From the NCBI RefSeq assembly GCF_030244015.1, contig NZ_JASSYX010000003.1, positions 1,054,001 through 1,118,000 on the forward strand: a stretch of DNA of 64,000 nt, in the 5' to 3' direction. The notes beneath the pieces were generated by a model. The model searched no databases. It saw nothing but the letters and a program-made list of their open reading frames with translations, and was not told where the DNA came from. This DNA comes from Pedobacter ginsengisoli (GTDB lineage: Bacteria > Bacteroidota > Bacteroidia > Sphingobacteriales > Sphingobacteriaceae). A program made the position numbers and the translations under genes. This document shows positions 27,922 to 35,937 of this stretch, in pieces. How positions within the stretch are numbered: position 1 is the first letter of the stretch; every line of letters begins with the position of its first letter.

Positions 27922-28206
27922 CTAATTCTGCCATTTTTGATATCCCGGACTAACGATCATGTCTTGCACATTTCCATGAAATATTTTTTGTTTAAGATAA
28001 GGATAAAGCAGGTAAGAAATTTTAGTTGATAAAATTCCTGTTCCTGTGCCCATTGCCACCACGTAGCCTGCCACTCCATACCATACCGACTTATCTTTAA
28101 ATTCCTTGGTGCAGAAATTCCGCACTCATAAAGGCAAAAGAGGTATGGCCAGATGGAAATGAATTTGAAACAAAGCTATCCTCCAATTTTGTGGAAAATC
28201 TGTTGA
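27922..28206 (-). pseudogene. PAP2-family phosphatase remnant
   Basis: Begins without a start codon just past the LTA-synthase-like stop. SNSFPSGHTSFAF is the PAP2 SGHxxxA catalytic motif. A frameshift follows near AEFLH, then KEFKDKSVWYGVAGYVVA continues in another frame. GTGILSTKISYLLYPYLKQK then resembles the usual PAP2 C-terminus, so the stretch with the final catalytic histidine has been deleted between them. Three separate lesions: 5' truncation, frameshift and internal deletion. Confidence 0.65.
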
Positions 28207-28208
28207 TA

Positions 28209-30161
28209 CTATTGATGCAGACCACCATACTTATAAAGATCATAAGCGGTCTGATAATTTGCTTTTGCCTGATCAATTACATTTTTAGATAGTCTATCAG
28301 GTTTTTGGGTGTCGTCAGATTTAAGATACAAAAAAGTCTCTACTTTCTGCTGAGGCCCTAAGATGACCAGGCTGTCGTTTTTCAAGTAAGCCAGTTTTTG
28401 ATAAGTGCCTAAAACTGCCCTTGGCTGAAAAGCGGGGTCCAGTACATTGCGGCCATAAAGATTGCTTTCATAGTTCCAGCCCAGCAGGCTGAACAGGGTT
28501 GGATAAAGGTCAATCTGAGAGCACATTTTGCTGATGACTTTCCTGCCTTTTTCCGGAAGGTTCACAATCACACAGGGAATATGGTATTTGCTGATCTCAA
28601 TCTCGTTTTTCCCCGCGCTTCCGGCGCAATGGTCGGCGACAATAATTACTACTGTATTTTTATACCAGGTTTTCTTTTGGATTTCTTTCAAAAAGTGATC
28701 TATTGCATAATCGGTATACCTCACAGCGGCTTCACGGGTACCGGGCTTCCTATTAATTTTCCCTTCCGGAAAAGTAAAGGGTCTGTGATTGGAGGTCGTC
28801 ATGACGAAATCGTAAAATGGCTTTCCTGCCTGATAATCTTTATCCGCACCGCTGACTACCGCTTTAAACAAGTCTCCGTCACTGATTCCCCAGGCATTTT
28901 CAAAATGGACTTCCTGGTCTGGGATTACCGTTCTTTTTGTGCGATAAGTATCACCGATCTTCAGGTTCCGGCCACGATCTGTGATATTAAATCCATTACT
29001 CCCGAAGTATTCATTCATGTTGTCAAAATAACCATCGCCACCATAATAAAAGGTCCTGGTATAACCTGCCTTTTGGAATATGTGGCCGACTGTGGTGAGG
29101 TTCTGATTGTCCTGCCTCCTCACGATACTGCTGCCCGGCGTAGGTGGTATTGCTAAACTTAATGCTTCCATTCCCCTTACAGTCCGTGTCCCGGTGGCAT
29201 ACATATTGGTAAATATCAGGTTCTTATCAGCCAAAGAATCCAATGCAGGCATCAAGTGCCCGGTGTTGCCAAAATGTTCCATAAAATCAGCACTCAAACT
29301 TTCCACCGTGATCATGATCACATTGGGTTTATAAAATTTTCCATCGCTTTTGATGGCCCTTTTGATGGAATTGCCTTTGCTGAGAAAAGTGCTGTGTTGT
29401 TCCTGCAATTCTTCCCTGATCAGCTTAAAGGCCTTGTCTTTGGGCAACAATGAATAAAAGTCATTGTAGTTCAGTTCATTGTTTTTAAATGCAGAAAAGA
29501 ATGAATAGATACCCGCCTTGGAAAGTTCATTTTCGTAACGGTTGGCACTGGATTCTGCATAAGCATTGCTCAGCAAAAACGGATAAGAAACCGTCATGGC
29601 GAGCATAATGACAGAAATCAACAACCGTCTTTTAAAAGGCATTGCTGACTCAAATGACAACTGGAAAATTTTCATTCTCTGAAATAGCCACATCACCAAA
29701 AGAACCAGGGCCAGCACACCTCCAATTAATAATGGCAAGGGGTAAGATTCGTTAATGTTATTGACTACTTCATAAGTGTAAATGAGATAATCAACTGCAA
29801 TAAAATTGAAGCGGCTCTCAAATTCCTGCCAAAAAGTAAGCTCAGCAAAGAAGGAGAAAAACGAGATCAGCAGTACAAGGAACAGACCGCTGTAAGTAAT
29901 GACCTTATTTCCTATTGAGTTTGACCACTTAGCGGGTAAAAATAGCAGATACAAATTGTAGACCGCTGTCAGCAACAAAGCAACTCCCAGGTCATAATCC
30001 AGTCCTAAAAGAAATATCCTGAAGACTCCCGCAGCACTAAAGTCAGCTTTGGAGAGGGAAACGATAAACAGCCCTGTCCTGATCAGGAAGGATGTAACAA
30101 GAAAGACTATAATAAAAGAGAACAGGACCATGTACCTGCTCCTCAAAATCCGGTTAAACAT
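28209..30161 (-). CDS. LTA-synthase-like sulfatase-fold membrane enzyme
   Basis: 650 residues. Five hydrophobic helices in the first ~190 residues anchor an extracytoplasmic sulfatase-fold domain. VIMITVESLSADFMEHFG begins the domain, and the catalytic Thr lies in MYATGTRTVRGMEAL; TTSNHRPFTFPEG and VVIIVADHCAG hold further metal ligands. This family transfers phosphoglycerol or phosphoethanolamine-type groups; Gram-negatives lack LTA, so the acceptor is probably a lipid or envelope glycan. The PAP2 remnant next to it suggests a former lipid-phosphate partner. Confidence 0.88.
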   Translation of the reverse strand: MFNRILRSRYMVLFSFIIVFLVTSFLIRTGLFIVSLSKADFSAAGVFRIFLLGLDYDLGVALLLTAVYNLYLLFLPAKWSNSIGNKVITYSGLFLVLLISFFSFFAELTFWQEFESRFNFIAVDYLIYTYEVVNNINESYPLPLLIGGVLALVLLVMWLFQRMKIFQLSFESAMPFKRRLLISVIMLAMTVSYPFLLSNAYAESSANRYENELSKAGIYSFFSAFKNNELNYNDFYSLLPKDKAFKLIREELQEQHSTFLSKGNSIKRAIKSDGKFYKPNVIMITVESLSADFMEHFGNTGHLMPALDSLADKNLIFTNMYATGTRTVRGMEALSLAIPPTPGSSIVRRQDNQNLTTVGHIFQKAGYTRTFYYGGDGYFDNMNEYFGSNGFNITDRGRNLKIGDTYRTKRTVIPDQEVHFENAWGISDGDLFKAVVSGADKDYQAGKPFYDFVMTTSNHRPFTFPEGKINRKPGTREAAVRYTDYAIDHFLKEIQKKTWYKNTVVIIVADHCAGSAGKNEIEISKYHIPCVIVNLPEKGRKVISKMCSQIDLYPTLFSLLGWNYESNLYGRNVLDPAFQPRAVLGTYQKLAYLKNDSLVILGPQQKVETFLYLKSDDTQKPDRLSKNVIDQAKANYQTAYDLYKYGGLHQ

Positions 30162-30588
30162 ATATATTCTATATATGCAAACTTCGGTTTGAATTTAGTA
30201 GAAATTCTGAATTTCAGCTAATACAGCCCTTAGACCGGCAAATCTAAAACTTATAACTGTAACCCACCTGAATACCTGTGTTTCCAGATAATCTATACTG
30301 ATCAGGCTAAACCCGTTGCTCCTCACCTCTCTTTTTGGGTTCAGTGTATTGAACAAGTCTACTTCACAATCACGTTGACCGGGAGATTTAGGTACTCCAA
30401 TCACGTCGTTATAGTAAGTATATAGGTCGACAACACTAATCTATTACCGGAGCTCTTTTGTGAGTGGATTTTATCCTCCAGTTTATTGCTGCGCATCATT
30501 TCTAAATCGGCAATGTGTACGTAGCATTCGGCTTGGACCTTGTGCTTTCCTGCCAATCAATGCAACACCCAATTTAGGTAGAAAAATT
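30162..30588. other. Intergenic region with a possible outer-membrane-protein tail remnant
   Basis: 427 bp with no intact gene. A minus-strand frame at 30195-30404 contains REVRSNGFSLISIDYLETQ and WVTVISFRF, reminiscent of the last strands of a TonB-dependent receptor or other barrel, but it has no signal or plausible upstream part. It may be a 3' scar of a deleted gene. Confidence is low. Confidence 0.3.
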
Positions 30589-30614
30589 TGTAAGGAAATG
30601 TGGACTTTTCCGAC
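30589..30614 (+). promoter_or_regulatory. ECF-sigma promoter of the spondin-domain gene
   Basis: TGTAAGGA (30589-30596), exactly 13 bp, CCGAC (30610-30614). The same two boxes with the same spacing occur on both strands of the sigma/peroxiredoxin divergent region (34806-34872). Transcription would begin about 10 nt before ATG 30633. Confidence 0.75.
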
Positions 30615-30632
30615 AATACGGATAAAAGCTTT

Positions 30633-31937
30633 ATGAAAAATCTTAAAATCCCATCTTTGATTATGGCAGCAGTGCTGTCCATCGCCTTTACTTCCTGTAA
30701 GAAGTCCGACCACATTTCCCCAATGGAATCCTTTGAAAAAACAACAGTGAGTATAGAAAACATCCTGGACTCAAAACCACTTGTAGAATCGGGGACCTTT
30801 CAGGGCACAGGATCTCCTGCATTGATTCTTCCGGGCCAGTCTGTGGCAATCACCTTTTCAGCCGCCAAAGGCGAGGCCATTTCCTTTGTCAGCATGTATG
30901 GCGCGTCAAATGATTTATTTTTCGCTCCGGAGAACCCAGGCATTTTGGTTTACGACAATGACGGCAAACCGGTGGAAGGAGACGTTTCGTTGCTGGTCAA
31001 ACTATGGGACAATGGTTCCAGGGTAAACCAGGCACCCGGAAACGCAGTAAACCATCCCGGAACGGCAGAGAGTAAGAATATAACTGAAGTAACCGAATCA
31101 GATGCGCAGGGCAACACCTATCTGTCTGCAGATAAGCTGGTAAAAGCAAGTCTGAAATATACCGGAAACTCGCAGTTTACCCTCACCCTGGAAAACATTT
31201 CAGGCGGTACTGCCAATGAAACCCCACTGAGCCCAGGAGTATGGGCAGTTTCTTATATCGCAGGGGGAAACCTGCTTAATCCTACACCTTTGTTCGAAAA
31301 GGGGCAATCTACAAACAGTGCCCTTACTGCTATTGCAGAATCCGGCAATAATGAGCCACTCAAGGCCGTCACCTCAAGTCGTACCGGAATATTCACTCCT
31401 TTATCCCCTGTGCTGTTGGTAATTTACAATGGCATTGAAAATCCCCTGTACAAATTAGGCGAGAAAGACAGAGGAGAAGGGTTGAAAGACCTTGCCCAAA
31501 AAGGTGATGCCTCGGTTTTGTCTGCGTATCTGAAAGGTAAAAACGGCATTCAATCGGTTTACGTACTACCCGCCCCTAATACTACCGTCCTGTTGCCTAA
31601 AATAAATGGACAGCCCGGAGGATCAGTATCTCAGGAAATTCAGGTTTCCAAAGGTGACAGGCTCGCAATTGCTACCATGTATGGCTTTTCCAATGACTGG
31701 TTCTTCGCCACCGGAGCCGAAGGCATCGATCCATCCAAAAAAGGAGATCTCTCGGAGGGCATAGGCCTGTTTAACAATGGTACGGCAACCGACCAGTTTC
31801 CGGGAGCCGGAGTTACACAATTCAACCTGGCGGGCACTCCCTTAGCGGAGAGCACCCCGATTTCCGCTGTTCCGAATCCAAACGCCTTTACCACTTTACC
31901 CGCAATAAATCAGATCATCAAAGTCACCCTCAAATAA
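30633..31937 (+). CDS. Spondin-domain lipoprotein (two spondin_N-like repeats)
   Basis: 434 residues from ATG 30633; an in-frame GTG at 30600 lies inside the ECF promoter and is rejected. Lipobox IAFTSCKK anchors it. Two homologous halves are visible: SFVSMYGASNDLFFAPENPG in the first and IATMYGFSNDWFFATGAEG in the second, each followed by a LWDNGS/LFNNGT and NQAPG/DQFPG segment typical of spondin_N domains. Function in bacteria is unknown; surface adhesion is often guessed. The promoter places it in the ECF sigma regulon with the peroxiredoxin and the DoxX/TauE genes. Confidence 0.85.
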   Translation: MKNLKIPSLIMAAVLSIAFTSCKKSDHISPMESFEKTTVSIENILDSKPLVESGTFQGTGSPALILPGQSVAITFSAAKGEAISFVSMYGASNDLFFAPENPGILVYDNDGKPVEGDVSLLVKLWDNGSRVNQAPGNAVNHPGTAESKNITEVTESDAQGNTYLSADKLVKASLKYTGNSQFTLTLENISGGTANETPLSPGVWAVSYIAGGNLLNPTPLFEKGQSTNSALTAIAESGNNEPLKAVTSSRTGIFTPLSPVLLVIYNGIENPLYKLGEKDRGEGLKDLAQKGDASVLSAYLKGKNGIQSVYVLPAPNTTVLLPKINGQPGGSVSQEIQVSKGDRLAIATMYGFSNDWFFATGAEGIDPSKKGDLSEGIGLFNNGTATDQFPGAGVTQFNLAGTPLAESTPISAVPNPNAFTTLPAINQIIKVTLK

Positions 31938-31956
31938 TTATTAAAGTAACCTTGAT

Positions 31957-32126
31957 ATGAGAAATTTAAAAAGCATATTTTTATCACCACCTTGAGTTTC
32001 CTTGCCACCACACCAGGTATCTGGAAAGTTACGGACGGGATGCCTGTTAGTGACTTTTTTGTTGTAAAAGACCTGGCCTTTCTTGCAATATCCCCCCAGG
32101 TGATCGGATCGCATCAGGTCTCTTAG
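31957..32126 (+). pseudogene. Remnant of a DUF417/YkgB-like membrane protein
   Basis: MRNLKSIFLS is followed by a frameshift and TLSFLATTPGIWKVTDG, then DFFVVKDLAFLAIS. The SFLxTTPgvW...KDLxfL pattern recalls the DUF417 (YkgB) family of small membrane proteins related to DoxX. Only about 55 codons of some 180 remain. It follows the spondin gene by 19 bp and may once have been its operon partner. Confidence 0.5.
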
Positions 32127-32127
32127 A

Positions 32128-32168
32128 AAGAAAGCCGGCAAGCAGCTAAGGGCTGTCCCGGCTTTCTT
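32128..32168. terminator. Bidirectional terminator hairpin
   Basis: Perfect 11-bp stem AAGAAAGCCGG / CCGGCTTTCTT with a 19-nt loop, placed between the convergent spondin-side genes and the TauE/SafE gene. A/T-rich flanks make it usable in both directions. Confidence 0.75.
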
Positions 32169-32180
32169 GTCATTCAATAT

Positions 32181-32930
32181 TTAAACCTGGTAAATGCAGT
32201 TAAGGATCACCAGGGTACCCAGCGCCAGAACGGCCAGGTAACTATACTTAAAAAAACGACCATTCTGCATTCTGGAGTTAATAAACCTTCCTGCAAGTAT
32301 TGCAGGAACCAGCGCTGGAAGCGACCACAGGAAATACTTCAGCACACCTGCATCCAGCAATCCCGCCTGCCAGTAGCCTGCTATACTGATCAATCCCACG
32401 ATAAAAAAGTAGGCTTGTAAAGTAGCCCTGAAATTTACCGCTGTCCAGCGGCGTTTGGCCCCATAGATGACTAGCGGCGGCCCGTTGATGCCGTAGGCGC
32501 CACCAAACACGCCAGACAGCATCCCGCAAACCAGTAACCACCATTGGCTATCTTCCTTTAGCGCTTTGAGCTCACTTCCCTTTAAAAGATAGACTGAAAA
32601 CGAAATCATCAGCGCTCCAAGAATTAGCTTGACCACCATTTCCTGGGCATGTACCAGGAGCCATAATCCAAGCGGAACCCCAATCAGGGCATACAGAATC
32701 AGGTAAGCCGCACTTTTCAGGTAAACTTTCTTGCGGTCCTGGGCGACAACAAAGGCAGCCACAAATACTGAAACCAATACAGATAATGGAACAGCCGCAT
32801 TTAACGGCATAACCATAGAAAGTAATGGAACGGCAATCAGGGATTCCCCAAATCCGAAAGCTGAACGGAACAGGGCAGCAATCATAACGATCAGAGAAAC
32901 AATCAAGACAGTCGGGAACAGATGCATCAT
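32181..32930 (-). CDS. TauE/SafE-family (sulfite/organosulfonate) exporter
   Basis: 249-residue inner-membrane protein with about eight helices. AALFRSAFGFGESLIAVPLL is the N-terminal family signature, and LVCGMLSGVFGGAYGINGPP is the second, symmetric one. The family moves sulfite, sulfonates or other anions out of the cell. Last gene of the ECF sigma operon; its start overlaps the DoxX stop by 4 bp, so translation is coupled. Together with DoxX and the peroxiredoxin it suggests a sulfur- or thiol-redox stress response. Confidence 0.9.
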   Translation of the reverse strand: MMHLFPTVLIVSLIVMIAALFRSAFGFGESLIAVPLLSMVMPLNAAVPLSVLVSVFVAAFVVAQDRKKVYLKSAAYLILYALIGVPLGLWLLVHAQEMVVKLILGALMISFSVYLLKGSELKALKEDSQWWLLVCGMLSGVFGGAYGINGPPLVIYGAKRRWTAVNFRATLQAYFFIVGLISIAGYWQAGLLDAGVLKYFLWSLPALVPAILAGRFINSRMQNGRFFKYSYLAVLALGTLVILNCIYQV

Positions 32931-33400
32931 CGATTTCGGCCTTTAAGGAGCTTATCTACCGAAAAAGCACCAGCCCCGGTACACATTATGGAAATAAGCC
33001 CTGCAATATACAGCAAATTAATCTCATATCCCGGCGGGCCAAATAAGGGGCCCTCAGGCGATAGCCCGATCGTTTTTACGGAACTGAAGCCGTAGTGAAT
33101 GTGAATGGTAAACATGGCCACAAGCATGATGCATATCAGCGGAATGGCGGTAAGCACCACTGAATAACCAAAGAAAATAAACAGGCCGCCCAGCACTTCT
33201 ATTATCGAAATCGCCCAGGCCATAAAATGCGGGAATGGGACCTCAAGTTGAGTGAGCAGTTTTTCAAAACCGGAAGGGGCGCCCTTGGATAACTTCACCC
33301 AGCCATGAGCGATAAAACCAACGCCGATGATTAGCCGCAGAATTAACGGAGCTGCCAGTTGATATTTTTCGTTTGATATATTGATGATTTGAGTTTTCAT
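32927..33400 (-). CDS. DoxX-family membrane protein
   Basis: 157 residues from ATG 33400; upstream in-frame codons lack family resemblance. Four hydrophobic helices are visible. LILRLIIGVGFIAHGWVKL is the DoxX signature and VLGGLFIFFGYSVVL the second helix. DoxX proteins are quinone-linked or redox-partner membrane subunits, in some cases thiosulfate-related. It is 92 bp after the small membrane protein gene and overlaps tauE. Confidence 0.9.
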   Translation of the reverse strand: MKTQIINISNEKYQLAAPLILRLIIGVGFIAHGWVKLSKGAPSGFEKLLTQLEVPFPHFMAWAISIIEVLGGLFIFFGYSVVLTAIPLICIMLVAMFTIHIHYGFSSVKTIGLSPEGPLFGPPGYEINLLYIAGLISIMCTGAGAFSVDKLLKGRNR

Positions 33401-33492
33401 AATTGATTGGATTTTGTTGAAAATACATAAAAAGTCCATTCCGCCCGGTAATGTACGAGCGGGAGTAGTGGACAGACATAACGAAGAAAATC

Positions 33493-33882
33493 TCAAATCA
33501 ATAGCGTCCGGTTCCTCAGATAAATCGGAACCTTACTGGGAGTTTCTAAACTGAATGCTAAGGAAAAGTAGGTTTGACAAACCGTGACAGGCAGATACCC
33601 GGCCCCAAACTGTTGGTTTGAAGTGAAGAGTAACCCCTTTTTTTGCGTACGGGAAACTTTGCTCTCACTTGCTAAAGTGATCTTGCCGGTCGAAGGGCAG
33701 CTCATGGCCGAAATTCTTCTCAGGTTTTGCTTATAGCTTTGTTCCTGATGAGGCAACAAGGCATTGCTAATCGCCGTTCTGAGAGGGCAAAAGCTAAAGA
33801 TAATGAAGCCCGCAATCAGCAGAACTGTTCCAGTAAGTGAACCTTTGGGGCGTAGATGCTTATAGCTGAATGTTGCCCTCAT
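33493..33882 (-). CDS. Unknown small membrane protein in the ECF sigma operon
   Basis: 129 residues, not recognised. One hydrophobic helix at about 15-33 (LTGTVLLIAGFIIFSFC) follows a basic start, so the remainder probably faces the periplasm. Three cysteines are present (in SFCPLR, AMSCPST and TVCQTY), possibly redox- or metal-active. Its ATG overlaps the anti-sigma stop by 1 bp (TAATG), firmly placing it in the operon. It could be a heavy-metal-stress small protein, but no family match is claimed. Confidence 0.6.
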   Translation of the reverse strand: MRATFSYKHLRPKGSLTGTVLLIAGFIIFSFCPLRTAISNALLPHQEQSYKQNLRRISAMSCPSTGKITLASESKVSRTQKKGLLFTSNQQFGAGYLPVTVCQTYFSLAFSLETPSKVPIYLRNRTLLI

Positions 33883-34169
33883 TAGTTGTTGGCCAGATGA
33901 TCGTCGATGCGTTCCCGTAATTTCTTTTTATAACTTTCATTAAGCTTGAGCGCTGCTGGCCCGGAGCTTAACAAATTCCTGGCCATTTGGTTAATTAACT
34001 TACTCTGCTTCATGAACGTTACGCAGATCGAGCATCCGGCAAGGTGAATTTTCAGTTCAAGTTTTTCCCGCATAGTAATTTTACCGATCTGCTGCTTTTC
34101 TATCAGGTAGGTAGCTTTTCTGCAATTGTAGGCTATGCTTTTCAGCTGTGCTGGGTCAATCATTTTCAT
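33882..34169 (-). CDS. Zinc-type anti-sigma factor
   Basis: 95-residue cytoplasmic protein. IHLAGCSICV gives the H42-x3-C46-x2-C49 motif that defines zinc anti-sigma (ZAS) domains, with C16 (YNCRKATYLIEK) as a likely further ligand. No transmembrane helix is present, so it is of the soluble, redox-sensing type. It begins 6 bp after the sigma gene. Loss of zinc on thiol oxidation would free the sigma factor, as in RsrA-like systems (inference). Confidence 0.8.
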   Translation of the reverse strand: MKMIDPAQLKSIAYNCRKATYLIEKQQIGKITMREKLELKIHLAGCSICVTFMKQSKLINQMARNLLSSGPAALKLNESYKKKLRERIDDHLANN

Positions 34170-34175
34170 ATAGCT

Positions 34176-34775
34176 TTATATCCAGTTTTTCTGAAGGCAG
34201 GATCTTAAGTTTACTTTTGCCCGGTGAATGATTACCCAAAAGTTGGATGAGCTGAGTTTCAATGACTGGCAAATCATCTCGGTAGATTCATCATCGATGT
34301 GTTTCATTGTAAATACTGAAAGCCAGATGGACGGCAACTTGTCCATGCAAGCCTTGAGAATCTTTTGAAACTCCTTATTTTCAAGTGCGTCGACCTGCTC
34401 TATACCAAATGCGGCCGGACGGTGCTGATTATTCCAGTGCCCATCTTCCTGATCAAAAAAATCATGATCCATGTTCTCTGACTCAAGCATGGAACCCTTT
34501 TTTGCAAAACCAGACCCTTTGGAACGGTAAACGTCAACGATCTTATTTTTTAAGATAGCAGTCAGCCAGGTCTTTTCAGTACTTCGTCCTTCAAATGCCC
34601 TGTACTTTTCCAGGGCAGCTAAAAACGTTTCCTGAACCAGATCGCGAGCCAGTTCCTGGCTGTTAATCCGGACCAGCGCAAAGCCATAGAGGTAGTCAGC
34701 ATACTTATCTACCCACAGATGCGGGTCTGACGGACCGGTTTTAAAGTTGGATATTTCTGATCGGGTTGTTTGCAT
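34176..34775 (-). CDS. ECF-type RNA polymerase sigma factor
   Basis: 199 residues. Region 2 is visible as LYGFALVRINSQELARDLVQ followed by ETFLAALEKYRAFEG and KTWLTAILKNKIVDVYR; region 4 as WLSVFTMKHIDDESTEMICQ with LKLSSSNFWVIIHRAKVNLR. This is the size and layout of Bacteroidota ECF sigma factors with soluble zinc anti-sigma partners. Head of a five-gene operon. It has a promoter identical in form to two neighbouring ones, so it is very likely autoregulated. Confidence 0.92.
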   Translation of the reverse strand: MQTTRSEISNFKTGPSDPHLWVDKYADYLYGFALVRINSQELARDLVQETFLAALEKYRAFEGRSTEKTWLTAILKNKIVDVYRSKGSGFAKKGSMLESENMDHDFFDQEDGHWNNQHRPAAFGIEQVDALENKEFQKILKACMDKLPSIWLSVFTMKHIDDESTEMICQSLKLSSSNFWVIIHRAKVNLRSCLQKNWI

Positions 34776-34805
34776 AGTATATTACACTGCCAATATTGGC
34801 CCTTA

Positions 34806-34831
34806 GTCGGACGAGGAAAGCAATCCTTACA
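34806..34831 (-). promoter_or_regulatory. ECF-sigma promoter of the sigma operon
   Basis: Read on the minus strand: TGTAAGGA (34831-34824), 13 bp, CCGAC (34810-34806), then TAAG. Transcription would begin about 20 nt ahead of the sigma start codon (34775). The -35 box faces an identical box for the divergent gene, so together they make the dyad CCTTACA-N15-TGTAAGG. Confidence 0.8.
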
Positions 34832-34846
34832 AATATTTAAAATTTC

Positions 34847-34872
34847 TGTAAGGAATTTTTCAGCAGCCCGAC
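34847..34872 (+). promoter_or_regulatory. ECF-sigma promoter of the peroxiredoxin-like gene
   Basis: TGTAAGGA (34847-34854), 13 bp, CCGAC (34868-34872), then AAAG. Boxes and spacing match the sigma-operon promoter on the other strand and the spondin promoter at 30589. The predicted start site is about 28 nt before ATG 34908. Confidence 0.8.
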
Positions 34873-34907
34873 AAAGCAACAAATCTTGAAAACAATTTAA
34901 TAAAATT

Positions 34908-35654
34908 ATGGAACACTTAAACCCTGGGAAAAGCCTCAAAAGTATTATTTTATGCAGCAAAATAAAGCTGAACTATTCGCTAAGCCTGTATATACATATT
35001 CTCGTCCTGACACTAGGCTTTGCCCTAACAGTAGAAGCAAATGCCAGGCAATTATACTCGCCTTTTCAAAGTGAATCGCCTGCAGACACCATAAAAATGT
35101 ATTCCGGTGTTCCTTTAAAGCCTGAAGATATCTCTCCCTTGCTGATTGGTGAACAAATACCAATGGTGAAGCTCCCAATGATTTCAGGCGAGTCCTTTGA
35201 CCTCAACAAAGCTATTGCAAAAAAACCGACGATCCTGGTGTTTTACCGCGGAGGCTGGTGTCCTTATTGCTCCAAACAGCTTTCGGGATTGCAGGAGATC
35301 GAAAAAGAGCTGACAACTAAAGGCTATCAAATCATTGCGATCAGTACCGATAGTCCGGCCAACCTTCGCAAAACTCTGACCAAAGAAAAACTATCCTATA
35401 TCCTCCTATCCGATGCTGACCTAAGCGCAGCCAAGCGTTTTGGTATCGCTTTCAAAGGACCAAAAAATTACGACAGCTTCCTCGCTGAAGCCTCAGGGGG
35501 CAAAAACATAAATAAGCTATTGCCTGTCCCCTCAGTTTTTATTGTGAACAAGAAAGGGACTATCCTTTTTGAATACATCAATCCAAATATTACCCAAAGA
35601 TTGAGCGCTGGTCTGCTGAAGGGCGCAGCTTCAGTACTTCTGTCAGAAATGTAA
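34908..35654 (+). CDS. Peroxiredoxin-like (AhpC/TSA) exported protein
   Basis: 248 residues. A hydrophobic segment at about 22-44 (LYIHILVLTLGFALTV) makes it membrane-anchored or exported. The thioredoxin-fold domain shows ILVFYRGGWCPYCSKQ with C118 and C121, like the AhpC/TSA-related GGWCPYC group, then IIAISTDSPANLRKTL and VPSVFIVNKKGTILF. It probably reduces peroxides in the periplasm or at the membrane. Divergent from the ECF sigma operon and carrying the same promoter, so it is part of that regulon. Confidence 0.88.
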   Translation: MEHLNPGKSLKSIILCSKIKLNYSLSLYIHILVLTLGFALTVEANARQLYSPFQSESPADTIKMYSGVPLKPEDISPLLIGEQIPMVKLPMISGESFDLNKAIAKKPTILVFYRGGWCPYCSKQLSGLQEIEKELTTKGYQIIAISTDSPANLRKTLTKEKLSYILLSDADLSAAKRFGIAFKGPKNYDSFLAEASGGKNINKLLPVPSVFIVNKKGTILFEYINPNITQRLSAGLLKGAASVLLSEM

Positions 35655-35820
35655 GTCGTCAAGCCCGATCTAGACTATCAGGCCGTTGCCCCAGTCCTGA
35701 TCCAACAAGGAACTCCCGCAATTCCACATCTGATATTGTCGAAGTTACTTTCGTCATAGAAAAGTTAATAAAAAAGGCTTTTCAATTTTATTCCCATGCT
35801 TGTATACAGTGGATCGTTTT

Positions 35821-35854
35821 GTGGTCTCAAAGAGACCAATTTCAAACTTTTTTA
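35821..35854. repeat. Dispersed repeat, X-type half element
   Basis: Starts GTGGTCTCAAAGAGACC and continues with ATTTCAAACT, matching the first half of the repeat modules at 42183 and 45559. GGTCTC-AAA-GAGACC is here a perfect dyad. It stands alone in the 283-bp gap before an AraC gene. Confidence 0.5.
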
Positions 35855-35937
35855 ACTCTATTCTCACCCCCCAGTAGGCCGGAGTACCACATCTTCGCGC
35901 AAAATATTTATTATCTTTAATCAACAAACAGAGGTCA

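Noticed and set aside
30600..30632. GTG start for the spondin protein
   Set aside because: It lies between the -35 and -10 boxes of the ECF promoter, and the lipoprotein signal begins at ATG 30633.
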